Shown here piece after piece: positions 32,995-43,210 of a DNA stretch of 58,896 nt. The stretch's first letter is position 1; each line of letters begins with the position of its first letter. This DNA is from Phaeoceros laevis. Taxonomy: Eukaryota; Anthocerotophyta; Anthocerotopsida; Notothyladales. The translations under genes were made by a program, and so were the position numbers. The stretch lies in assembly GCA_049999765.1 (NCBI GenBank), contig JBNGIQ010009210.1, positions 103,680 through 162,575 of the forward strand, given 5' to 3'. Below the pieces are notes generated by a model. That model did not search any database, had not been told where the DNA came from, and saw only the letters and a program-made list of their open reading frames with translations.

Positions 32995-34155
32995 ACAAGC
33001 TTGGAACTACCTCTAGAGCCGGCCATTTCATTTCGCTAGCTCTATGTCCGATCCGTGCGACTCAGGAATGAATTCATTCATTCATTCGTTCATTCATTAG
33101 GAATGACTAGGAATGAATTCACGAGTACTGTAGGTCCAGTGGTGTTTCACCAGTGAAACACCACTGAGGATGAATCCAGTCTTTTGTGACAATATTACTA
33201 ATCGAGCAAGGGGTTGTGTTGTGGCCCCGCTTTCTTTGCTTCTTTGTTTCCTGAATATTGTGTAATCATGGAGCAGTTGAAAGTTAGCTCGCTCGGAGCG
33301 GTGGCTATGGCGGCAGGGCAGGCTGCCTGGTTGGCCCTGGGAGGGAGATAGGATCTCGGAGTGCCTTGGGAGCAAGGGAGGGAGGGAGGCCACGCTGGCA
33401 AGAGCTTTTTGCGGCCCCGCCACGAACTGGGCGACGTAACTGGCAGACGCTAGCCCTACGGCCATGAAACGTGATATTCGTGTAATTTATCTGCTGCCCT
33501 GCCCTGGAAATTGGGCATTAATTTGTACATGCCTAGGGCCGTCTCAGGAGCACAATTAATTTTCATGATGCATCTCCCCCCTCATCATCAGGCTGGCAAC
33601 TAGTCTTGAACGTTACACAAAGTTTTCGTGGTTCCAATCGAGTGAAATGAATTCATTCCAGCATTGGGCACTCGAGCACCTACCTCCAACATTTGGTCCT
33701 CCACCAAGCGTTGACGACCTATAGGCCTGTCTGATTATTACACAACATAACTAGACTAGCAACTTACTTGAGCTCACACAAGTTTCATATGCTTCCAATC
33801 GTCTTCCAATCCTGGGATTCCAGCACTAAACTCGAATTATTCTTCAATCCCGGCACTATACTGGAATTCTTCAAGATTCTTCTTCCTTGGGTCAATCTTC
33901 CAATCGCCTTCCAATCTTGGAATTCCTACTGGAATTCTTCTTCTTCTTCTTATTTCTTCGTCAAACTTCAACAATACCGGCCCCTTGTTCACATGTGGCG
34001 ATGCTCTCGGACACAGTCTCAAATAGCGCAAATGATGACACACGAAAGCATATCTCTCTCTCTCTCCCACAATCGCCAATATGAAACTTGGCGTCAGCGG
34101 ACAAAGTAGTCTACAGACCTGTACGGAAATTCGTTAGCATCGCCAAACGTCTTAT
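32995..34155. other. Duplicated PAD downstream flank and truncated 5' leader of member E
   Basis: The segment matches 45759-46810 piece by piece with indels. Near its end (33965-33998) it reaches the sequence that in the other copy is the leader and start codon of family member E (ACTTCAACAATGCCGGCCCC). Here the ATG is ATA (33974-33976) and homology stops within about 25 bases, so only the leader was copied or kept. It also contains an ATTC microsatellite near 33067-33100 and a perfect hairpin at 33137. Confidence 0.7.
33137..33166. repeat. Perfect 14-bp inverted repeat (hairpin)
   Basis: CAGTGGTGTTTCAC, a two-base spacer, then its exact reverse complement. The duplicate locus near 45925 has only CCACTGGTGATG, so the palindrome is specific to this copy and arose after duplication. 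Confidence 0.9.
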
Positions 34156-34493
34156 TAGGGGGACTCAAACATCACCCCGTCGACCTCGACGGGGGCACCC
34201 CGTCGAGGGCCTTCGACGGGTTTGCCCGTCGAGCCCGACGGGGTACCTTCCGACCTACCCCGCGCGGGAAGTACCCGCCTACCCGTCGCGCGAACGGCCG
34301 TCCGTCACCGCGGCCGGTTAGGGGATTCAAATCCGCCGCATTTCCAGCATTTGCAGCTCCTGCCAGCGCCATCGCCATCGCCACAACGTGCCCCGCTCCT
34401 CCGCCTTCGCCTGCCCAGCGCCACTGAAGCCCTCGACTGCAATTCTGTGAAGCCATGCCGTCGGCGCTCATCTTCCAGAGTCCGTGTGCAGCA

Positions 34494-34585
34494 TTCTCGG
34501 TGAGGCGCTTGCCAGCATTTTTTGTGAGACGCTTGCAGCATTCTTGGTGACACGTTTGCAGCATTCTTGGTGAGACGCTTGCGTT
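34494..34585. repeat. 24-bp tandem repeat, four diverged copies
   Basis: Four copies of GCAGCATTCTTGGTGAGACGCTT-like units (with GGTGACACG and TTTTGTGAGACG variants), inside the transposon, directly before the COQ8 fragment. Confidence 0.8.
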
Positions 34586-34589
34586 GAGT

Positions 34590-34858
34590 TGCAAGGAGTC
34601 CAGAATTATGTTGGATGCACATGTTGAAGCAGCTTCTGTGGTGGGAATGCCGTTTTCTCAGCCTGTAGGTTATGACTCTCGCTCAACCTATCTGACCAGG
34701 CAGATTTCAGACCTTGGTGCTTCTATGCTAGGGCACAGGCCGACTCCGCCTCCAGATGAAGCATACATTCTACACAGAAAGCTATCTGCAGCATTCTTGG
34801 CCTGCATCAAGCTTCGAGCGTGCCGTGCAGAAAAATGTTATTGGAGGTACATGATAGT
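34590..34858 (+). pseudogene. Captured COQ8/ABC1K C-terminal fragment
   Basis: Read on plus, the fragment gives [36 protein letters not shown], then [30 protein letters not shown]. This is the C-terminal signature of COQ8/ADCK3-type atypical kinases (HRLTPPPEE.Y.LHRK...FL...KL.A), the mitochondrial proteins that support ubiquinone synthesis. Only this end is present; the kinase core is missing, and the frame runs into unrelated sequence after about 34858. It is a passenger in the transposon, probably not translated into anything useful. Confidence 0.8.
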
Positions 34859-34939
34859 CACAAATTCTGCACTGTCGAGGATGAGGAGCAAGAAGGCAGC
34901 TGCATTCAGGGATTGTAACAAGTGGACTGCTTGAAGGTG

Positions 34940-35370
34940 ACGTGGTAATGGCTTCCTGTCTCCTACATATGTATGCAAGATGTGGCCACTTGGAGGTTGC
35001 ACGCAAGGTGTTCGAAACTGATGTTAACAAACTGTTTTACGTGTGTTCGCCTGTTGAAAGCTTGTGCAGGTGCTGGTGCTGAAAAGCAGGGCAGGCAGCT
35101 GCATGCCGGGATTGGAAAAGGGAACTGCTTGAGGTCAGAGTACATTATCGTGCTGAGATTGGTGCAGTTGGGTTTTAGATTGCAAATGTAGATGTCTTTA
35201 GGGCTTGTAGTAGCATAGCCGCTTGTAGCAGCAGGTCAGGCCATCCATCTCCGCATAGCTTCTTTGACACTGATGTCTTTGTTGGAAGCTCACTGGTGGG
35301 TATGTACACAAAATGGGGATGCCTGGAAGCTGCTGCGAACGATTTTGAGCGGCTAGCTTTAAAGAACATT
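34940..35370 (+). pseudogene. Captured pentatricopeptide-repeat (PPR) fragment
   Basis: Three PPR phrases appear in different frames: LLHMYARCGHLEVARKVFE (about 34950-35010), FTCVRLLKACAGAGAEKQGRQLHAGI (about 35035-35115) and SSLVGMYTKWGCLEAAANDFE (about 35290-35345). These are typical of plant organelle RNA-editing PPR proteins. Frame changes, small deletions and the absence of both termini show a decayed piece of one such gene carried by the transposon. Confidence 0.8.
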
Positions 35371-35944
35371 CGACTGTTTTTGCGGGAAGGTGTCCAGGCT
35401 GTAGTATCGTAAAGGGGTGTTCTACGTAGCAGCGTTGTGATACCTGGGCCAGCCCCTTCAAGGCAGCCCCATTTGCCTCAAGCGAGATAATAAGCAGCAG
35501 CTTTGTTACGATGCATGGAAAATGTTGGAGTTTTGAGGATGCCCTTAAGCTAGTTCAGCGGATACAGGAAGATTGCTCATGAGGGCACTTAGTAATTATG
35601 CTGCTGCTGGAGGACTGATTACCAGGGCTTTGTGAGGACTGCATACCAAGACTGATTAGCAGGGCTTTACCTCTAGAATGTTGCTTTTAACTTGCAGTAC
35701 CTATGTTCACTTTTGCAGCTATGCTGTTTATGCTGACTGTGCTGCCTAGCTGATCTATGCTGCCTATTTATGTTTTCTATGCTGCATAGCTGATCACATT
35801 CTATGTTTTTTTGCAGCCCTGCATCATGCCGAGAATTTGTGATCGTCAGGATTGCTTGAAGTGGTGTAGGAAAGAGGCATATGCTAGTCTTTTAGGGGAC
35901 ACATCAAGTGCTGAATCCATTGTGGACACATCTAGCTCAGAATC

Positions 35945-36430
35945 CACTTGCAGTAGCTTCGTAGCTTGCAGTTTTCCTCTGAATCTTCCACAACTCTCCA
36001 TCGATGTTGAAGATGCCATTTCCAAGCAACTCTTTGCAAAGAATATGTTGAAACTCGCCCTGCTCCCGCCTCAAATTCATTATGCACTCACGTTCACAGA
36101 GCGAAAGCAGAATCCACCGCAAAGGACTCCTACCTTGGGGTAATTCTCGAAATTTGTCTTCAACATGTACTCCACACTGGCAGGATTTGTTAGAATGTGA
36201 AAGACACAGTTGAATGTGACTTTGATGGTGGTACACCGCTTGGAATAAGTTGTGAGCCAGTCATACAAACGGTAGTGATTGGCACTGAGCTCGAACGCAG
36301 CGCCCAAGAATGCCAAGGCTTGGGACCCCGTGTGTTTCTGTGTAATCCCCACCGGTAGAAGCAAGCAAACACGAAACCCAACCACCACTGTGAGGATCAA
36401 CTCTCCCAACCCCATGTTGAGTCTAACCAC
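35945..36430 (-). pseudogene. Captured P450 N-terminal fragment (CYP86/94/704-like)
   Basis: The minus strand carries an N-terminal P450 exon (YRLYDWLT, TNPASVEYMLKTNFENYPK). It is followed by GTAGGAGTCC and, about 75 bp later, by GCGGGAGCAG and a second exon (LLGNGIFNIDGELWKIQRKTASYE). This is the pattern of the fatty-acid hydroxylase clan CYP86/94/704. Because the intron is still there, the fragment was taken from genomic DNA, not from mRNA. Homology ends after TASYE. The donor gene is a different clan from the intact P450 at 10.9 kb. Confidence 0.8.
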
Positions 36431-36566
36431 TACTAGTCTTCACTCCGGAATTGAAGCTTTCTCCTGAATGACAAGAAGCGAACCACAATGACCAATTGGA
36501 GCCCCCAATTTGCGATTGAGGTTGCAAGGCACTCCCCGAGTGCACTCACCAACAAGTTTCTGCCTC

Positions 36567-36629
36567 CATCTCCTCAGAATCCCCAAAAAAAATGATAACG
36601 TTCTTTTGTTTGGGGATTTTGAGGAGATG
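36567..36629. repeat. Hairpin with 21-bp arms inside the transposon
   Basis: CATCTCCTCAGAATCCCC faces GGGGATTTTGAGGAGATG across about 20 bases, with one or two mismatches. A partial second copy of the right arm (GAGGAGATGAGGGGATTC) follows. It may be the relic of a small nested inverted-repeat element. Confidence 0.7.
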
Positions 36630-37175
36630 AGGGGATGATTCTGAGGAGATGAGGGGATTCTAGGGGCTGGCGAGGCCAGCCCCTGGCAGGAGCAGCAGTC
36701 GGCAGGGCAAATTGCCCAGCAGCTGGCCAAGTAACCCCCGCCAAGCAGCTGGCCTGAGGCTGGCCAAGCAGGTTGCCAGCAGCCTTGCGCTTGCAGCCCG
36801 CTTGCAGCCTGCTTGTAGCGATGGGGATCGCGCGCGGCAGATGGAGATGGCAGGCGGTGAAGGTTCTCGCATGAAGCAGCTCGAGCAGTGAGTGACCGCG
36901 CGAGGCTCCTCAAACATCGCGGCGCCTGGATGGCCGACGTGTCCGCGCCCCGTCGAGGCAGCCCAACGGGCCTCTCAAACATCCCGTCGGGGTTAAAAAC
37001 CACCCCGTCGGGGCCGCCCGTAGCGGCCGCGACGGGGTGCAAAGGCCTCCCCGTCGGAGGCGCCGACGGGGTGATGTTTGAGTCCCCCTATTGATGTATA
37101 TATTGATGTCTGGCCTGTCACGGGGCACACTTGTAACTTGGCTGGCAATTGAGACCAGGGTTACAAGTAGTAGCC

Positions 37176-38456
37176 ATGGCTGCCCTACCAGCGGGAGTGG
37201 AGCCAGTGGAGTCAGAGGAGCCATCTTTCCTCTCCTTCTGCGTGTTCGAGGACCTCTTTGATGCACCTGCCGCACCAGGAGAGGAGATGAACCCGCAATT
37301 CTGGAGCTGCCTTTCCGAGGAGCTTGTGGAGAAGGTGTTGCTGGTGTTGCCAGCCTCCAGCCAGGCCAGATTCAGAGCTGTGTGTAAGGCGTGGCTCAAC
37401 CTCCTGATGTCCGAGCCTTTCCGCACGCGCTCTGCAGCGCTCGCCTTCTCTCGAAGCCAGTACGTTTGCGGGGTTTCACACAGCATGAACGAGGATGCTT
37501 CGCAGCTCAGAAATTCTCGCTACAAGGTGCACAAAGTGAGCTTGGAGTTCCTCCCAAGCGAGTTCCAGGGCCGCACAGTCGTCTTGGACTGTCAGCAGGG
37601 CCTGGCGGTCATCACAGGTGTTGTGTGGCCTTCCTACACCAGCTGCGTTGTGAATCCGGTGAACCAGACGTACCGGGTGCTGCCTGTGTTAGGGTTTGAC
37701 TGGCAGCCTGTTTCTGTGGTCTGCGTGGAAGAGAATGGAGAGGGTAAGTTCAGCTTCAGAGCCTACACGGACGAGACATCTGAGGATTCCGAAGCCGATG
37801 AGGATGAGTCTGCCGGCTGGTTCTGGGCAGTGTACAGCAGCGACAAGAATGAATGGGAGGACATGGCCATGTGCATCAAAACCGAGAGAACACATGAGTC
37901 GGCTGTAAGCATGGTCAAGGATGCATTTTGCATCGCCCGTGGCTGGAGAGTTGTTTACATGAGCATGTATGACCGGAAAAGCGGTGAGCTTGTGCACAGC
38001 TTCCCTCCGTGGCAGCAGCAAGCGGTTGTCCAGGTCAACTTTATGGTGCAGGATGAGCAGGTTGTGGCCCTGGCTGCCTCGACCACAGCAGAAAATGTGT
38101 GTGAGATGTGGAAGGTGGATGCCAGTAGTAGCAGCAGCGCATGGATGAGAGTGGGTGCCATGCCCCATGGGGTGTTGTGGCCCTTGGATGATGTGCACTT
38201 CTTCTCAGTCTGCTCGGTGGAAGTCGTGGGAAGTGTTGCATTCATCAACGTGCTTGGCCTTGACAGGCCTGTGCATACCTGGGAGGAGTACGACGATTGG
38301 ATCGGGGATTGTCCAAGCTACCCTACACACGGCTTCTTGGTTGCGTTTGATTTAGTGCAGGCCTCATGGAAACTTGTCTGTGATAGGTGGCCTTGGAAGT
38401 CAAGACACGTCATGCAACCCAATTCGGCCATAGACTTGTCTTGGAGGGGCACCTGA
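37176..38456 (+). CDS. F-box protein, copy 1
   Basis: A 426-residue single-exon protein starting at the ATG in GTAGCCATGG. Residues about 40-85 form an F-box (FWSCLSEELVEKVLLVL, SSQARFRAVCKAWLNLL), the motif that binds SKP1 in SCF ubiquitin ligases. The rest resembles the beta-propeller C-terminal halves of plant F-box/kelch-like proteins (RYKVHKVSLEFLPSEF, NQTYRVLPVLGF, VVALAASTTAENVCEMWKVD, MPHGVLWPLDDV, GFLVAFDLVQASWKLVCDRWPW), which choose the substrate; the substrate is unknown. It pairs with the gene at 41.2 kb (tandem duplicate). A transposon end lies 85 bp upstream, so its original promoter has been displaced. Confidence 0.9.
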   Translation: MAALPAGVEPVESEEPSFLSFCVFEDLFDAPAAPGEEMNPQFWSCLSEELVEKVLLVLPASSQARFRAVCKAWLNLLMSEPFRTRSAALAFSRSQYVCGVSHSMNEDASQLRNSRYKVHKVSLEFLPSEFQGRTVVLDCQQGLAVITGVVWPSYTSCVVNPVNQTYRVLPVLGFDWQPVSVVCVEENGEGKFSFRAYTDETSEDSEADEDESAGWFWAVYSSDKNEWEDMAMCIKTERTHESAVSMVKDAFCIARGWRVVYMSMYDRKSGELVHSFPPWQQQAVVQVNFMVQDEQVVALAASTTAENVCEMWKVDASSSSSAWMRVGAMPHGVLWPLDDVHFFSVCSVEVVGSVAFINVLGLDRPVHTWEEYDDWIGDCPSYPTHGFLVAFDLVQASWKLVCDRWPWKSRHVMQPNSAIDLSWRGT

Positions 38457-39050
38457 AGCTTTGGACTCCTGCCTGGTAAGTCACCACTTCAAACTTGGAA
38501 GAATCAAGGTTCTTCTAAAGTTGCGGTTCAAGTATGGTGGCCAGAAGACACACTTACCTGCTTAGTTTGATCTGACAGACATGTTTGTGCTTACAAGTAT
38601 GCCTGAAAGCACTGGTCATCATGGTGCTTTCATGATGTGTGTATCCCGATACTATGCCCAGCATGAAACAGGGTGCAAAGCTACCACACGAAACAAGTTC
38701 CAAGATTTGCTTGGAGTTGCTTACTAACTGCATAATTACCAGGCCTATATAGAAGCTGGCTTAGAGAAATGGGAAACAGCATCACGTGCTTTGTGTCGAG
38801 TTTTGCAAAAGTTTTACTACGATACTGTACTTTCGGAGGGTCGGCATCCAGATGCAGCTCTGCCTTCACCTGAAGAATGGCAGCCCTGCTTATTAGATCT
38901 GCACAGTGGAGACTTTACTGTCATTTTATCGAGTTGAAAAGCTCGCTTCTGGGTCTGATGTCTGATAGTGACAAGATGCAAGCTGCCACATTTTCGGGAT
39001 TCCTAGACACGTACTCCACTCTGACTGCAATCTCTAACAAGCCAGACGGT
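38457..39050. other. F-box 1 downstream flank; part homologous to 43.0 kb
   Basis: 38840-39050 aligns with 43005-43210 (shared ACAAGATGCAAG.TGC.ACA and flanks). It is open on both strands (plus frame 38877-39134; minus frame ending the neighbouring gene), and I could not decide which strand, if any, codes. The rest shows nothing. Confidence 0.4.
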
Positions 39051-40474
39051 TCAGCGTCCGTCTGTGTTGGTGATGCGCAAGCACTTGTTGAAAATGCTTT
39101 GCAAATCAACAAACAAGCCCGTAGTATGAGGTGATGACCGCGATGTGGATTCCAACCACTGAACCAGAACCAGGTGCTGTTGCTTGGGCGGCAAGCTGTT
39201 GAAGATAAGCTCCAAGCCAGAGCGGAAGTGTTGCTTTATGTCTTGATCACCCACAAAGTATGTGTTCAAGTAAGATTGCAGTCCTTTCGAAAACAAACCG
39301 TTGCCTGCCAATTGCAGTAGTCTATATGAGTAACGTGTGTAGTTAGCAACGAAGTGGCTCTGCACCGGTACAGAGCTGAAAAGTGTTTCCAGGACTTCGA
39401 GGCACTGAGAAACAGCTTTCAGTCGAAGGGTGCCGTCACAAGCCACCTCGCCCTTGCTCAAGGCCTGCACAATTTTCAAGCACAAAAACAGGATGGCCTC
39501 CACATCCCCCACGTGATGCGTATTACTCAGACCTGCAACAGCAATGCAGCTCTTGGAGAACTCTGTGAGGCAATTTTGTTGCACTGCGGCTTGAATGAAT
39601 TCGTCTCCAAGAGCCAAACCGACAGCATTCTGAAACAACCAAAGCATTATGTTGCAGATGATTCTTGTTTGTTCTACCGTTCGACTTGCAGGTGCAACCT
39701 TCAGAAGCCCTCTCCAAGACAAGAGGACTTCGTTCCACGTGTGACCAAAGCCTTCTTCACAAGGTTACGGCCGGAGAGCACAGATCCCTCCTCAGCATGA
39801 GGTTCTGCGAAAAGCCGGGCGGCAAGGTTGTCTGGCATGGGCACTTGTGGACGCAGTGAGTTGAGATACTTGGAAATGGAAACGTCCTCCTCCGCAGTCC
39901 AGGGAACCGCCTGGATATAAGTCAGAGAGGCATCCACTCCCACAGTGAATCCCAGCTGCGCAGCGACTTGCAAAAACCCTAACGCATCTGCCACGCATTT
40001 GAAGCTTGTCTGGGCGAGGCTTTTGGCAGATTCTCCCTCATGAGCCTCATACATGGCATGGAAACAAGTCACATATGAAACTGGATTCACTGTGCTGATG
40101 CTCTTGAGGGTGAGAACACTGTCATGTGCACAAAAACATCAACAAGTGTACTGTCTGAAACGAGCCTGGCAAGAAAGCTGCAGATGCACCAACAAGCAAA
40201 TAGGCAGGGGAAGCTGGCCTCAGAAAGTTCACCTTAAGCTGTCAGCTTGCTGCAAATTGTGAGCAACATTGTCAGAGGACTGGCCTTCGGGAGACCTAAT
40301 CGACTTCTTGAAGTGTACCGATTGTTGCTTGAGCACATGAGAATGAAGGTCGAACTGGATCACGAGCTTCTCTGCATCGACGAAGTAACTCAACTTTAGA
40401 ATGACATCACTCGAGCTTGAAGGCTTGCTGCCGGGAAAATGATATACTTCCTGCTGTGGCTTCATCTTCTTCAA
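39051..40474 (-). CDS. Unidentified multi-exon gene, helical protein
   Basis: I do not recognise it. Three minus-strand blocks look coding: about 40474-40229, 40130-39750 (SISTVNPVSYVTCFHAMYEA...GFLQVAAQLGFTVGVDASL...EDVSISKYLNSLRPQ), and 39629-39051 (LALGDEFIQAAVQQ...YSYRLLQLAGNGLFSKG...SLPPKQQHLVLVQWLES). A 48-bp intron with GT-AG ends (39630-39677) joins the last two in phase, but between 39750 and 39722 the frame shifts by one, so a tiny intron or a frameshift must be assumed. The protein seems all-helical, like a HEAT/TPR scaffold. Its 3' part is partly repeated at 43.0-43.2 kb, next to the second F-box gene. It may be a live gene with unresolved splicing or a recent pseudogene. Confidence 0.5.
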
Positions 40475-41232
40475 GTACTTAGGATTGGAACTTAGCAGAA
40501 AGATGACCGTGTCTTAAGTACCGACAGTGCGAATCCCCTTCAAAGAGACTCATGGCTGGTTAGGTCACTGCAATTAACTCTCGGCTGCTCCCACAATCGC
40601 AACTTCCAAAACAAATTTTGAGGACAGGCAGTTGAGTGTCCGGAGGAATGTTGAGCGCCAATAAGCAGTGCCACAGTACGAAACGACCTGAAGGTAGCTA
40701 GGCATTTCAACAAAAAACTCTATTTGCAACTGCCGTGGAATTTGATGTCTTCACAGCAGACGAAATAATGCACTGGATGCAGTATGAAGAGTCAGAGGAC
40801 TGAGGCCTACAAGATCACATTCGAGTGTCACTCATCCAAAGGAATTTTTTTGCAGAGAATTGGTCCACATATATGATATGGATAGTTTCTGTCAACTGGC
40901 ATCTGCATGTAGCCTCAAGTTTGCTAGCTTTAGAAGCTGGTTCGAAGAAAACGGAAGGCTTTGGACCTCGGCTGCTGCTGCTAGGAGTTCTAAGAGGTAG
41001 GCTTTGGACCTAGCTTGTACCTCAATTTGGCTGCAATGGAGCACTAGTCGTTAGTTGAACACACATATACTGTAGCAAGGAAGTAAACTTCCTCAGACTC
41101 GGACTCGGTGAGTTTCCTCTATGGGCGAGGTTTAACTTTTTACCCTAGAGCAGCAAAACGGGTTCCCGCGTCATTCAAATATGCGGTTCTTCCTGTTTTG
41201 CGGAGCTCGTTAGGACCTTGGTTGCAGCGGCA
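40475..41232. other. Intergenic, upstream of F-box 2
   Basis: No gene seen. The last 130 bases before 41233 should be the promoter and leader of F-box 2; it shares no obvious similarity with the transposon-invaded upstream region of F-box 1. Confidence 0.4.
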
Positions 41233-42504
41233 ATGGCTGCCGTGGGAGCGGAGCCAGATGAGCTGCCTTCTCTTTGTTTTTGTGTGTTTGAGGAGCTCTT
41301 TGTTGCCCCTGCCACACCGGGAGAGGAGATGAAGCCGGATTTGTGGAGCTGGCTGCCTGAGGAGGTTTTGGAGAAAGTGCTGCTGTTGTTGCCAGCCTCT
41401 AGCCAGGCCAGATTCCGAGCTGTCTGCAAGGAATGGCTCAACCTCTTAGTGTCCAAACCCTTCCGCACGCGTACTGCAGCGCTCGCCTTCTCTCGCAACC
41501 AGTTTATCTGTGGGGTTTCAGACAACAGGCACGATGATGCTTCGGAGCTCAGTAGTCCTCGCTACAAGGTGCACAAGGTGGGCTTGGAGTTCCTCCCAAG
41601 CCAGTTCCAGGCCCGTGCAACACCCAGCTTCTGTCAGCAGGGCCTGATGGTCCTCTCTTCTTTTAAAAAACTTTCCTACAGCGCATGCGTTGTGAACCCG
41701 TTGAACCAGACATACCGGGTGTTGCCTCGGTTAGGGCGTGGCTGGGGTGATGTTTCTGGATTCAGTGTGGAAGAGAGTCCAGAGGGGGATTACAGCTTCA
41801 GAGCCTATACGGACGCGGTATTTGGCTACGATGACGAAGTGCTTGAGGAAGAAAAGTATGGTGCAGTATACCGCAGCGACAGCCATGCTTGGCGATGGAT
41901 ACCAAGGGCCTTTAAGGAATATGGAAAATATTGCCGGGATATTGCCATGCTCGAGGGCGCGATGTACTTTGCCGAAGGCTGGAGCAAGATTGACATTGAT
42001 GTCTACTGCCAGAAGAACGGCAACCTTTTGCACAGCTTCCCTCCCTGGCAGCAACAAGCCGTGGCATATGTTAGATTTTTGGTGGAAGGCAAGCAGGTTG
42101 TGGCCCTAGCTTTCTCTACCACTGCAGAAAACGTGTGTGAGGTGTGGAAGGTGGACAGCGGTAGCACCGCATGGGCGAAGCTGGCTGCCATGCCCCATGG
42201 AGTATTGTGGCCCTTGGACGATGTGCTCTTCTTCTCAGTGCGAAAAGTGGAAGTCGTGAGGAACATTGCGTTCATCAGCGTTCTTGGCCATGACAAGCCT
42301 GTGCACAACTGGAAGGAGTGTTTCAGCTGGGCCAGGGATTGTTCGTCGCACTACCCCGAATTCGGCTTCTTGGTTGCCTTTGACTTAGTGCAAGCCTCTT
42401 GGAAGGTTGTGTGTGATCGATGGCCTTACATATGGAGAAACGTTATCCAACCCAATCCGGCGATAGATGTGTCTTGGGTGGGGGAGCCTTCAGCCTCCGG
42501 ATGA
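41233..42504 (+). CDS. F-box protein, copy 2
   Basis: A 423-residue single-exon paralogue of the F-box gene at 37.2 kb. It starts at GGCAATGGCTGCC, matching the other copy's start (MAAVGAEP versus MAALPAGVEP). The F-box is LWSWLPEEVLEKVLLLL, SSQARFRAVCKEWLNLL; the C-terminal repeats follow in the same order (KVHKVGLEFLPSQF, NQTYRVLPRLG, VVALAFSTTAENVCEVWKVD, MPHGVLWPLDDVLFFSV, FGFLVAFDLVQASWKVVCDRWPY). Differences concentrate in the middle (about residues 190-250), the expected substrate-contact side. Copy 2 keeps an uninterrupted upstream region, so it may be the normally expressed one. Confidence 0.92.
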   Translation: MAAVGAEPDELPSLCFCVFEELFVAPATPGEEMKPDLWSWLPEEVLEKVLLLLPASSQARFRAVCKEWLNLLVSKPFRTRTAALAFSRNQFICGVSDNRHDDASELSSPRYKVHKVGLEFLPSQFQARATPSFCQQGLMVLSSFKKLSYSACVVNPLNQTYRVLPRLGRGWGDVSGFSVEESPEGDYSFRAYTDAVFGYDDEVLEEEKYGAVYRSDSHAWRWIPRAFKEYGKYCRDIAMLEGAMYFAEGWSKIDIDVYCQKNGNLLHSFPPWQQQAVAYVRFLVEGKQVVALAFSTTAENVCEVWKVDSGSTAWAKLAAMPHGVLWPLDDVLFFSVRKVEVVRNIAFISVLGHDKPVHNWKECFSWARDCSSHYPEFGFLVAFDLVQASWKVVCDRWPYIWRNVIQPNPAIDVSWVGEPSASG

Positions 42505-43004
42505 GAAAGTCGGTCCAACTTTTGTGACAAGGGTGGTGACACAAGTGCATCTTTTTCCTCTTTGCTTTGGTGTAACAGACATTGTCATGCTTGTTTCTGG
42601 GGTGTCATTTTTCAATTGGACCAAGAACGTTTGCTGTTCGCATTTGTAGACACTTATTTCTGAATCTGATGATTGTGCACATCGAGCCAGCATAACACCC
42701 AAGTCTTCAATTCGCAAAGCTGCCAGATAATTTGTCGTCAGTCCGGCCTTTATGGGCGCCTCCAGGTTACTGCAAGTTGGCTACAGTTCCATTGTCTCAA
42801 GTACACTAGAAGGGAGGGTCTTCTTTTTCTCCCTCCCTCTGCCATAGCTTACCCAATTGCCCTTAGCGTTGTAGTTGTTTTCCACATTTATATAGTGACA
42901 CATGTTTATTAAGCGCTATGTGCCACTAATGAACATTTTGCCTAGAGAGAAAAGGCAAGTAGCAGCAGCCACTTTGTCGAGTTCTGAGAAATTTGTTTGA
43001 GACC
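42505..43004. other. Intergenic
   Basis: Nothing recognisable beyond the presumed 3' UTR of F-box 2. Confidence 0.4.
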
Positions 43005-43210
43005 TTCAGGGGACCGGATGCAGCTACTAGCTGTATGAGTATGCCGATGCCGCTGTGCATTGACTTTTAAAATCGCAGCCCTTGTTCTACAGCGAGGAAA
43101 CTGTTCTGTCACCAGTTGGAATTGAAAGGCTCCCTTCTGTGTCTCCACGTGACAAGATGCAAGTTGCTACACTTTAGGGGTTTGTATTCACCCAATTTCT
43201 GGTGTCTGTA
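43005..43210. pseudogene. Fragment of the unidentified 38.8-40.5 kb locus
   Basis: It aligns with 38840-39050 over about 200 bases, with stops on both strands. It lies in the same place relative to F-box 2 as the parent does to F-box 1, so the F-box gene and its neighbour were duplicated together and this neighbour then decayed. Confidence 0.6.

Larger units (their letters stand above)
34156..37090. mobile_element. Non-autonomous TIR transposon carrying host-gene fragments
   Basis: Both ends carry the same 27-base inverted repeat beginning TAGGGGGACTCAAACATC and ending CCCCGTCG. Inside each end lies a GC-rich zone of short CCCGTCG/CGACGGG palindromes. The target duplication is TA if the element starts at GGGGG (Tc1/mariner-like). 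TAGGG...CCCTA termini would also suit hAT, but no 8-bp duplication is visible; a TTA/TAT pair makes Harbinger less likely. No transposase is encoded. The interior holds pieces of a COQ8-type kinase, a PPR protein and a P450, i.e. a Pack-type element. The right end lies 85 bp before the ATG of F-box gene 1, so the element sits in that gene's promoter or leader. Confidence 0.85.

Noticed and set aside
34156-37090. CRISPR-like reading of the CCCGTCG/CGACGGG repeats
   Set aside because: The repeats are short, palindromic and irregularly spaced at the two ends of a TIR element in a plant genome; there are no spacers or cas genes.
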